A stretch of 64,000 nucleotides of DNA, taken from NCBI RefSeq assembly GCF_900240245.1, contig NZ_OESQ01000001.1, positions 1,247,682 to 1,311,681 on the forward strand, given 5' to 3'. The position numbers and the translations under genes were made by a program. The notes beneath the pieces were generated by a model that saw only the letters and a list, made by a program, of their open reading frames with translations, searched no databases and had not been told where the DNA came from. The stretch's first letter is position 1, and each line of letters opens with the position of its first letter. This DNA is from Lachnoclostridium edouardi (lineage in GTDB: Bacteria > Bacillota > Clostridia > Lachnospirales > Lachnospiraceae). Shown piece after piece: positions 35,113 to 42,458 of this stretch.

Positions 35113-35147
35113 TTTTTCCTCCGCATTTAAATCAAATTATTTCATAA

Positions 35148-37079
35148 TTAAATCTTTGTTTTTTTAAATAAATATTTTCCCCAAATACCCCACTCAGGAT
35201 AAAGCTCCTCTAATGCGATTATAAAAGGATGCTCATTTCTGTATTCAGGTAGACAACGTTTTTCTACTAACTCAAAACCAAAGTTAGATAATAAATCAAT
35301 AACTTCTTTTGGTGTATATTCTCTTAAATGTCCAAAATAACCATTATCCTCATATCGTTTATGCTGAGCTAACACTGTATCTCTATATTTTGAGGCTAAT
35401 CCGCTAGAACGCATACAAAGTCCATATAAACCAGATATACTTTTTAAATTAGGTGTAGTAATATATAAATATCCACCTTCAGCAACATAATTATTTAATT
35501 TTTTAAGAATATCTATTAAATTCCCGCTTAAATGCTCTAATACTTCTGCAAAAATAACAAAATCATACTTGTTTGTTATATCTTTACTAGATATAGAAAA
35601 TATATTGCCATTAACATAATGAATCTTATGTTTATTGAAATATGAAGAAAAATGAACAGCATTAGGGTCAAGTACTGTTAAACTTCTATATTGACCTTTA
35701 ATTATCATACTTTCTAAAAGAGGAGGTATAGCACCTATATCTAATATTTGGGAATCAACAGAAATATAATTTTTTATAAATTGGTAGTCTTGGTAAACTC
35801 GTTTATAATTGTTGTATAAAAGATAGGTTTTATAAAATTCTGTATTTTCAGTAATATCTTCTATTAATTCACTATATTCATCATAATTTTCTGGAGTTAT
35901 AGGATGGGATATTAAGGGAACTTCTCTTTCAAGTTGGTCATTTAAAATACTTCTTATTTTCCATCCTGTTTCATGCTTTGCTCGTATAGCATAATCCATA
36001 GGTTGAAAAAGGTTCTTTATATTCTTTATCTCATTTAAATTTATAAAATCTACTAATAGATCATTGTGCATTATTTCCAGTTTCATTTCTGGTGTATTTT
36101 CTGCATTAATAATTTCACTTAATTCATTAGTGGATAAACTAATATTCTTTTGAGTTTTTCTAATTAATATATCATCCTTTAAAACCTGGATTACCACAAT
36201 ATCATTTTCCGTTATGTTTTTGTCACATTTTACTGTAAAGCGAAAACCTGCAAACTTTTCATTGAATTCAGGGTAATTTCTATAAACATCCATTCTTTTG
36301 ATTCCGCAGGCTGCTGTTCCCAATAAATTACCATTTATATAGACTGCAATTGCATTATAATGACTTTTTGGTAAATACCATCCGTCTACCATTAAAATTT
36401 TACTACTTGTACTATAAATACAACGGCTGATTCCACCTAAGATATAATTACTATTTCCTTGTATTATATTAAGTGCCAGAGAGTATTTATAGTTTGGCTC
36501 CTGACACAAATACCAAGCGATAATTTCTTTTCCAAGAAGAGGATATTTCTCTATTAATTTCTTTATTACAATCTCTCTATTTTTGTCATCAGCAGATAAA
36601 ATCTCTATTAGTACCTGGTAATCCTTTTGAAAATAATCAACAATTTTTTCACTTATTTCAGTTGCATTAAAATAATCATCACTGTTCTCTAAAAGCGAAT
36701 TAACCACTAAAGAATATTCAAAATCTGGATTTTTTTCGATATACCATAAGATAATATCTTCTGAAGCAGAACTGTCCTGTTTTAATAAAGCTTGAATTAA
36801 ATTTATTTTGCCAGATGTATGATAAGATAATAAATCCGCCAATACATTTTCAACCAATTTCTCATCCATATCATATATGCTTTTTAAAGTACTTTGCATA
36901 ATAACTGGATCATCTTTTAATAAATTTTCAATAATTTTTAATGGAAGTTCTGGTGAATCACCAGACAATTCTGTTTTCATATCTATATATGGAAAGTATT
37001 TTTCAAATTTTTTAATATATCTTCGTGCCCAAAATGTTCTCCACTTTTGATTCCAAGTCATAGATCTACTGTTCTCCAT
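35148..37079 (-). CDS. Large protein with C-terminal class I SAM methyltransferase domain
   Basis: A 643-residue protein. Residues ~435-610 form a SAM-dependent methyltransferase: DIGAIPPLLES (glycine-poor motif I), LTVLDPNAVHF, FVIFAEVLEHLSGN and GGYLYITTPN. The first ~400 residues contain acidic, repeat-like helical segments (residues ~40-215, with recurring IxWYLxxEPNYKYSLxxN-like units) and a region resembling a sugar-binding or rare scaffold domain; I do not recognise them. It overlaps the upstream oxidoreductase gene by 14 bases. An alternative ATG at 37064, 12 bases after GGAG, is possible. It probably methylates a sugar of the surface glycan. Confidence 0.72.
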   Translation of the reverse strand: MENSRSMTWNQKWRTFWARRYIKKFEKYFPYIDMKTELSGDSPELPLKIIENLLKDDPVIMQSTLKSIYDMDEKLVENVLADLLSYHTSGKINLIQALLKQDSSASEDIILWYIEKNPDFEYSLVVNSLLENSDDYFNATEISEKIVDYFQKDYQVLIEILSADDKNREIVIKKLIEKYPLLGKEIIAWYLCQEPNYKYSLALNIIQGNSNYILGGISRCIYSTSSKILMVDGWYLPKSHYNAIAVYINGNLLGTAACGIKRMDVYRNYPEFNEKFAGFRFTVKCDKNITENDIVVIQVLKDDILIRKTQKNISLSTNELSEIINAENTPEMKLEIMHNDLLVDFINLNEIKNIKNLFQPMDYAIRAKHETGWKIRSILNDQLEREVPLISHPITPENYDEYSELIEDITENTEFYKTYLLYNNYKRVYQDYQFIKNYISVDSQILDIGAIPPLLESMIIKGQYRSLTVLDPNAVHFSSYFNKHKIHYVNGNIFSISSKDITNKYDFVIFAEVLEHLSGNLIDILKKLNNYVAEGGYLYITTPNLKSISGLYGLCMRSSGLASKYRDTVLAQHKRYEDNGYFGHLREYTPKEVIDLLSNFGFELVEKRCLPEYRNEHPFIIALEELYPEWGIWGKYLFKKTKI

Positions 37080-38073
37080 ATTGATATATAGTCTGAATAA
37101 GTTTCATTACAGTAACTGCCTGCTCTATAGTTCCCTGCTTAATTGGCATTCCTTTCACTATAGCTTCATAAAATTCTTCTATTTCTAAATCCCAAGATTC
37201 ATCTGTATTGAAACATAATGTATGTTCTAATGGTTTTCCTAACTTTCCAGTTTTTCCAGCAAGATCCTTTCTATAATAAGTCATACGCTCCTCACCATAA
37301 GAACGTGTTGCAGTTAAAAGACCATTTAAGGCAATATATCCATTTGTGCAGATAAGATCTAAGTCAAACTTATGTTTCCATTGAATTGCGTTGGAATGTA
37401 ATGAAGCAACCTGCCCTTTATCTGTCTCCATAATAGCAAAAGCGGAATCTTCTGTAGGCATGTTTTTCCATACCAACTGATCTACATGACTTTTAATTTT
37501 AGTAAAATCACCGACTAAATAGCACATTAGATCCAGCATATGAATTCCTTGATCTAGTAATATTCCGCCTCCTGAAAGTGCTGTATCATTTCTCCATTCC
37601 GCAGAGAAATTCGGATTTCCAGCTTTTCCATATACACCTCGCGCACATACTACTTCACCAATAAGGCCAGAGTCAATTAAAGCTTTTGCTTCTATTACAG
37701 AATTATGATATCTGTGATTAAATCCGAATTTTAAGACTGATGAACTTTTTTCAGATGAAGATTGCATCCGTAAAGTATCCGCTAAATTTCTGCCAGGTGG
37801 TTTTTCTGAGAAAACATGAAGGCCCTTTTCTAAAGCCTCGCATACAATATCTGGAATATATGCATTATAAGTACACACAATAATAGCCTCTAACTCAGTT
37901 TCCTCTAAACATTGTTTCCAATCTAAAAAGCATGGCTCTGTAAAGTTTTCTAAATTGTGACGATTAGTATCACAAAGGGCGACTATATCAAATCCTCCAT
38001 GTTTTTTCATTGCGTCATATCGTATTTTCCCCATTTTGCCCATACCGATTATAGCGGTCCGTAATCTTTTCAT
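37066..38073 (-). CDS. Gfo/Idh/MocA-family sugar oxidoreductase
   Basis: A 335-residue NAD(P)-dependent oxidoreductase. The N-terminal Rossmann motif is AIIGMGKMGKIRYDAM, the family signature is VFSEKPPGRNLADTL (about residue 92, with the catalytic lysine), and the C-terminal substrate domain contains LDQGIHMLDLMCYLVGD with the likely catalytic histidine. Such enzymes oxidise or reduce sugar carbons in nucleotide-sugar pathways. It overlaps the genes on both sides (4 and 14 bases), so it belongs to one tightly coupled operon. Confidence 0.88.
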   Translation of the reverse strand: MKRLRTAIIGMGKMGKIRYDAMKKHGGFDIVALCDTNRHNLENFTEPCFLDWKQCLEETELEAIIVCTYNAYIPDIVCEALEKGLHVFSEKPPGRNLADTLRMQSSSEKSSSVLKFGFNHRYHNSVIEAKALIDSGLIGEVVCARGVYGKAGNPNFSAEWRNDTALSGGGILLDQGIHMLDLMCYLVGDFTKIKSHVDQLVWKNMPTEDSAFAIMETDKGQVASLHSNAIQWKHKFDLDLICTNGYIALNGLLTATRSYGEERMTYYRKDLAGKTGKLGKPLEHTLCFNTDESWDLEIEEFYEAIVKGMPIKQGTIEQAVTVMKLIQTIYQYGEQ

Positions 38074-39041
38074 TTAGTATCCTCCATTTTTTGTGCTACA
38101 ATCTGAACATATGAACTCATATTACTTCTTTGAAGGAAGCGTTGAAACTCTTGAAGAATATCATTATCAGCATATTCCATTAAATACTTTATAAAATATT
38201 CTTCAGAACATATTTGTTCCATCTGGTCTTTGACATAAATTGCATCTAAACGTCCAGGTGTAGACACTTCTAATACTTTATAACCTGCTTGTTGTAACAT
38301 GATTTCCAAAGCTTGTATAGAAGGAAGAAATACGTGCTCAAATGGGAAAATCTTTGAGTGTTCACGTAAAGTCAAAACATCAAATCCTGTACCGATTCTT
38401 GTACTGAAGAAAAGAAGTCCATTAGGTTTTAAACATATACCAGCATTTCTTAAATCTTCTACAGGCGTTAAGCTTTGCTGAAGAATATTTAAGTATAAAA
38501 CAATATCACTTTGGCTAATATTAGAATCTGATACAGAGTTCTCATTAAGAATAGAGGCTTTTAAATTATAATGTTTACAAAAAGAGGAGTTTTTTAATTT
38601 ATTAATTAACCCATAATAACGGTTTCCATAATCTACGATAGAAACACTCTTTTCCCCTAAATATCTGTAAGTCCGAAAACGCAGCCAATCTATTAATTCT
38701 TCCCAACTTAAATCACGTTTTTCGCAGGCACTTTCCTGATAAAAGTTACTAGCTCGGAAGTCCGTTAATTCCTTACAGCTTTTAAAATAACTAATTTCTT
38801 CTTTAGAAACATCTGCAATTATAGAACCGCAACTAGGGCAGCGATTATAAGTAATTCCCCATTTACTAAAAAAATAATTCATTTTACTTCCGCAAATACA
38901 TTTAGATTCAGCAGAAGCAAAATGTCCTTTAGAATTTCGCACTTGTTTTTCTGCAATCATTAATTCCTGATTAAAAGAGCTTTTATCCTGAATGGATGAA
39001 TTTTCTTTAGAATATTCAATGAAATCAAATGATCTTAGCAT
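38070..39041 (-). CDS. Zinc-ribbon methyltransferase-like protein
   Basis: A 323-residue protein. Residues ~46-76 have a two-pair cysteine knuckle (CICGSKM and CPSCGSII) like the zinc-binding N-terminal part of sugar C-methyltransferases. The following ~200 residues follow a class I methyltransferase layout (SIVDYGNRYYG, DIVLYLNILQQ, LKPNGLLFFSTR, FPFEHVFLPS), but the SAM-binding glycine motif is degenerate. It may be a catalytic methyltransferase with a divergent motif or a non-catalytic relative. It overlaps neighbours on both sides and has GGAGG at its start. Confidence 0.7.
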   Translation of the reverse strand: MLRSFDFIEYSKENSSIQDKSSFNQELMIAEKQVRNSKGHFASAESKCICGSKMNYFFSKWGITYNRCPSCGSIIADVSKEEISYFKSCKELTDFRASNFYQESACEKRDLSWEELIDWLRFRTYRYLGEKSVSIVDYGNRYYGLINKLKNSSFCKHYNLKASILNENSVSDSNISQSDIVLYLNILQQSLTPVEDLRNAGICLKPNGLLFFSTRIGTGFDVLTLREHSKIFPFEHVFLPSIQALEIMLQQAGYKVLEVSTPGRLDAIYVKDQMEQICSEEYFIKYLMEYADNDILQEFQRFLQRSNMSSYVQIVAQKMEDTK

Positions 39042-39777
39042 AATAATCCTCCATTAATTTTTTGTTGGAAAAAGCTTTAAAAATACATTTATTGTCATCT
39101 AGTAATTTTATGTATGTTACTCCCCCCGCAGCTTCAACAATAGCCTTAGCTGCAGCAACATCCCATAGCATAATTTCATCTTCCATATATGCCTCTACTG
39201 TCCCTGTAGCAACAAAAGTACACATAAGTGCGGCGCTGCCAAGCATGCGAACTTTCTTAAATGATTGAATTTGGATAATAAATTGCTTTAGACTGTCAAA
39301 AGAGTAATTACGTTTTACCGGAAATCCAGTGGCAACAATCGCTTGTGATATATCTTCAATTAAGGACGGAGAAATAGGCTGATTATTTTTAAAAGCACCT
39401 TGTCCATTAATTCCATAAAATAATTCATCTGTTTTAAAACGATAAACAACACCTAAAATAGGAGTTTCATTTTTACATAATGCTATTGATACACAAGAAA
39501 AATCATCTAACCCTTTAAAATAGTTTATTGTTCCATCTATTGGATCTACAATCCAGCAAAACTCACCTTCAATTCCAACAAAACCCGCTTCTTCAGATAA
39601 AATTGGAATCCTAGATTCTTCCAAAATATTGAAAATGATCTGTTCACTTTGTTTATCAGAAGATAACTTAATATCCTTACCTTCCAATTTATCTATATGT
39701 ATATCTTTCCGCTCCCTCAAAAAACTCCCTGCTGCTTGAGCGGCAGTAATGGCTAATTTTAACTCCTGTTCGTACAT
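39025..39777 (-). CDS. Inositol monophosphatase-family sugar phosphatase
   Basis: A 250-residue magnesium-dependent phosphatase of the IMPase/FBPase/CysQ superfamily. The metal site is complete: the glutamate in PILSEEAGF, WIVDPIDGTINYFKG, and the second aspartate in LWDVAAAKAIVEAAGG. I chose ATG 39777, 11 bases after GGAGG; an upstream TTG at 39795 would include the Shine-Dalgarno itself. In this cassette it probably removes a phosphate from a sugar or sugar-acid intermediate before or after nucleotide activation. Confidence 0.88.
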   Translation of the reverse strand: MYEQELKLAITAAQAAGSFLRERKDIHIDKLEGKDIKLSSDKQSEQIIFNILEESRIPILSEEAGFVGIEGEFCWIVDPIDGTINYFKGLDDFSCVSIALCKNETPILGVVYRFKTDELFYGINGQGAFKNNQPISPSLIEDISQAIVATGFPVKRNYSFDSLKQFIIQIQSFKKVRMLGSAALMCTFVATGTVEAYMEDEIMLWDVAAAKAIVEAAGGVTYIKLLDDNKCIFKAFSNKKLMEDYYAKII

Positions 39778-39798
39778 CTTTGGTGCTCCCTCCAAATC

Positions 39799-40692
39799 TT
39801 ATATTCCTAAATCTTTTATCAAATTTAGTACAGCTTCTGTTTCCATAGATTCTCTGCACTGTTTACTGTACGTGGAGATATGAGGCGTCAAAATAGCATT
39901 TTCGCATTCAGATAACTTTCCAGTATACGGTTCCTCCCAGAAAACATCACCCCAGAAATTTGAGACTGTTCCATCTTTTAAGGCGTGATATAATCCATCT
40001 TCATTGATCAGGCCCCCACGAGCACTATTAAGAATTACAATTCCCTTTTTCATTATTGAAAACATAGCCTGAGTAATAATTTCTTCTTTTCCAGAGGCAT
40101 GAAGAGTAACTACATCCGCCATGCGTAAACCATCTTCTAAAGTTGGCACTGTATTTATTTCTGGCTGATATTTATCATATATCAGAATATTAGCGCCTAA
40201 ACTTTTTAGAAGTTCTGATACTTTCTGACCTATATGTCCATACCCAACAACTAAAACCTTTAATCCACTAATAGAAAAGCCTATTCTTTTATTCCAGATT
40301 TTTCTGTGCATATCATTATTTGCAGGGATAATCTGTCGGCCGATACTTAATAAAACACCTAAGACCATCTCAGAAACAGCAGCTGTCGGTCCATCAGGAG
40401 TATTAGATACCTTTATGCCACAAGCTTCAGCTGCTGTAATATCAACATTATCCATTCCAATACCAATACGAGCTATAGCTTTTAATTGCGGTGAATGGGA
40501 AAAAACATTTTTATTCAGTGGCTCTAAACCAGCAAGAAGCCCAGCAGCGCCTTCTAAATGCTGAATTATTTCTTCTTCATTCATTTTCCTTCCATATGGA
40601 TTTTTTACAACTTCAACACCTTTTTCTAAAAGCAGGTTGATTGCTTTATCACTTTTTGACGCAAAAGAAGAAGCTCCCACTACAACTTTCAT
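39799..40692 (-). CDS. D-isomer-specific 2-hydroxyacid dehydrogenase
   Basis: A 297-residue protein of the phosphoglycerate dehydrogenase family. It has the NAD-binding VLVVGYGHIGQKVSELL motif, the substrate-binding arginine in ARIGIGMDNVDI, the second family signature with ILNSARGGLINEDGL, and the catalytic histidine near LTPHIST. It lacks the C-terminal ACT domain of SerA, so it is not the serine enzyme (a complete serA lies at 58577). Within the cassette it likely interconverts a 2-hydroxy and 2-keto acid intermediate of an acidic sugar. Start and previous stop overlap by one base. Confidence 0.87.
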   Translation of the reverse strand: MKVVVGASSFASKSDKAINLLLEKGVEVVKNPYGRKMNEEEIIQHLEGAAGLLAGLEPLNKNVFSHSPQLKAIARIGIGMDNVDITAAEACGIKVSNTPDGPTAAVSEMVLGVLLSIGRQIIPANNDMHRKIWNKRIGFSISGLKVLVVGYGHIGQKVSELLKSLGANILIYDKYQPEINTVPTLEDGLRMADVVTLHASGKEEIITQAMFSIMKKGIVILNSARGGLINEDGLYHALKDGTVSNFWGDVFWEEPYTGKLSECENAILTPHISTYSKQCRESMETEAVLNLIKDLGI

Positions 40693-41282
40693 TAATGTCT
40701 ACCTCCCATATATTTATCTAAAAATTGATCTAACCAGCAATGAAGTAATGTTGCATGGCAGGATTCAACCATACCATATGTTAATGCAGGCACATAAAAG
40801 TTTAAGTCTCCACTCATGCGGGATTTATTATCTTTTTTCATACCAGAAATAGTTACAATAAACATATTTTTCTCGCGGGCAGTTTTTATAGCTTTTACAA
40901 TATTCGGTGAATTGCCAGATGACGAAATAGTAATTAGCATATCCCTATTGTCCATCATTTTTCCAATTTTATATGCAAAAACATCTTCATAAGATATATC
41001 ATTACTAATAGCAGTAATATGTGATGTTTCAGCACATGTAACAGTTACCATATCGGCATTTTGGAAACAATCATGTGATAAATGCTCTGCCATGGTCGCA
41101 CTTGCCCCATTTCCAGCAAAAAAGAAACGCCCTTTTTTAGAATCTCTAATTTCTTTTGCCTTCTCAACCCACATTTCAAGTCCGATCTCATTATCAATAA
41201 TTGTCTTATTTCTATCTGTAACAATCATATTATTCAAATAGTCTTTAATGTCTGAAATATAATTAGCAAAATAATTTGTCAT
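40692..41282 (-). CDS. SIS-domain sugar isomerase, GmhA-like
   Basis: A 196-residue SIS-domain protein of the sedoheptulose 7-phosphate isomerase (GmhA) type. It has RFFFAGNGASATMAEHLSHD, where GmhA has the phosphate loop, LITISSSGNSPNIVKAI, and a C-terminal histidine-rich helix (SCHATLLHCWLDQF) that holds catalytic His. GmhA makes D-glycero-D-manno-heptose 7-phosphate, the substrate class of the GHMP kinase at 7270-8265. Overlap with the neighbouring genes (ATGA, TAATG) indicates a single operon. Confidence 0.86.
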   Translation of the reverse strand: MTNYFANYISDIKDYLNNMIVTDRNKTIIDNEIGLEMWVEKAKEIRDSKKGRFFFAGNGASATMAEHLSHDCFQNADMVTVTCAETSHITAISNDISYEDVFAYKIGKMMDNRDMLITISSSGNSPNIVKAIKTAREKNMFIVTISGMKKDNKSRMSGDLNFYVPALTYGMVESCHATLLHCWLDQFLDKYMGGRH

Positions 41283-41989
41283 AAGTCCATATACCTTTCC
41301 TTTGTATTAATTGTTCTGGAGGTCAAAACTCCCTCCGCTATTCTCCAATCCTCTAAAGTATCTAAATCACAGGATTCATCTTTAGGAATACAAAAACGCC
41401 CTAATTTTCCTCCAAAAACAGGATTCACACCTGAGTCCTGCAAGGAAATAAATGTTTCTTTTTTCCAGGCAGTAATTGCCCAAACAATTTTTTCTACTGG
41501 CGTAAGAAATTGACTATTGATCTTTTCCTTTAATGAAAAATTTAAAGGCTTATCTTTATAAAATGTCTCTTCCTTTTCCGAAATAACTGAAACTATAGTG
41601 TCATAGTCATTTTCATTAATAAAATGAATAAACTTTTCTAATGTTTCTTTGCGCAACAGAGGAGATGTTGTATTAACCATGACAATATAATCACATTCAT
41701 GCTTATGTAAAAACTCATAAACAAATTCTCTGTTAGTGGCCGTATCATTTGCTAATTCTGCAGGCCTTCTATGAAAGCCAACACCTAATTTCTTGGCTGC
41801 TTTCCCTAATTCTTCACTTTCTGTATTGACCCAAATACTGTCAAATGAATTTGTTTCATTACATAGGTCAATTGGGTATTGGATTAAAGGTTTATCTCCT
41901 AAATAGCGAATATTCTTTTTAGGAATACGTTTAGATCCGAGGCGAGCAGGTATCATTGCAATCATTTTATAATTATGGTTCAAAGTCAT
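41279..41989 (-). CDS. NeuA-like acylneuraminate cytidylyltransferase
   Basis: A 236-residue nucleotidyltransferase of the CMP-N-acetylneuraminate synthetase type. It has IPARLGSKRIPKKNIRYLGDKPLI (CTP-binding loop), IMVNTTSPLLR and SCDLDTLEDW near the C-terminus with the metal-binding aspartates. These enzymes join CMP to a 2-keto sugar acid. No NeuB synthase is in the window, so the acid is made elsewhere or is not sialic acid. It is the counterpart of the KdsB-like gene in the other cassette. Start overlaps the upstream gene by 17 bases. Confidence 0.86.
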   Translation of the reverse strand: MTLNHNYKMIAMIPARLGSKRIPKKNIRYLGDKPLIQYPIDLCNETNSFDSIWVNTESEELGKAAKKLGVGFHRRPAELANDTATNREFVYEFLHKHECDYIVMVNTTSPLLRKETLEKFIHFINENDYDTIVSVISEKEETFYKDKPLNFSLKEKINSQFLTPVEKIVWAITAWKKETFISLQDSGVNPVFGGKLGRFCIPKDESCDLDTLEDWRIAEGVLTSRTINTKERYMDL

Positions 41990-42443
41990 TTACCTCCATT
42001 TTTATTACAAATTTTTTCACATTGGAAAATTCTAAAACACGTTGTTGCGGTCGATGGGCTTCATGCGGCAAAAGCATTGTAAAATACCCTGGATAATTAG
42101 TAGTCGTAGAATATGGACAAGCTGTGGCTGTTTCAAAAAAAACAACATCATCTTTAGGAGAATATTGTTCTGATATAGAAAGTAATTCACGGGGAAAAAT
42201 ATCTATTCCTTCAGCGCCTGACAATGTAGATTGAATATCAATATATTTATTATGGGCTTCTATTTTACAGTTAATTTTATCTTTTGTTTCATAACTCATA
42301 ACTCTGGCAAATACTTTATCATCAACGATAGAGTAATATCCTTCCTCCATATCCGGTGATAACGATTCCAAAAATTTTGTGATTGATTCTAAATATTCCC
42401 GAGGTAAAAATTTGTTAAGCTCTTCAATTTTTCCAAATACCAT
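41973..42443 (-). CDS. YhcH/YjgK/YiaL (EbgC-like) family protein
   Basis: A 156-residue cupin-like protein of the YhcH/DUF386 family, recognised by KIEAHNKYIDIQSTLSGAEGID, FFETATACPYSTTTNYPGYFTMLLPHEAHRPQ and the terminal VKKFVIKMEV. Some members are anomerases acting on sialic acids or related sugars. It is the first gene of the minus-strand cassette inside the segment, 15 bases after the COG5610 tail, with AGGAGG before ATG 42443. Its placement just before a NeuA-like gene fits a role in acidic-sugar metabolism. Confidence 0.85.
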   Translation of the reverse strand: MVFGKIEELNKFLPREYLESITKFLESLSPDMEEGYYSIVDDKVFARVMSYETKDKINCKIEAHNKYIDIQSTLSGAEGIDIFPRELLSISEQYSPKDDVVFFETATACPYSTTTNYPGYFTMLLPHEAHRPQQRVLEFSNVKKFVIKMEVNDFEP

Positions 42444-42458
42444 TTTATCCTCCTGTTT

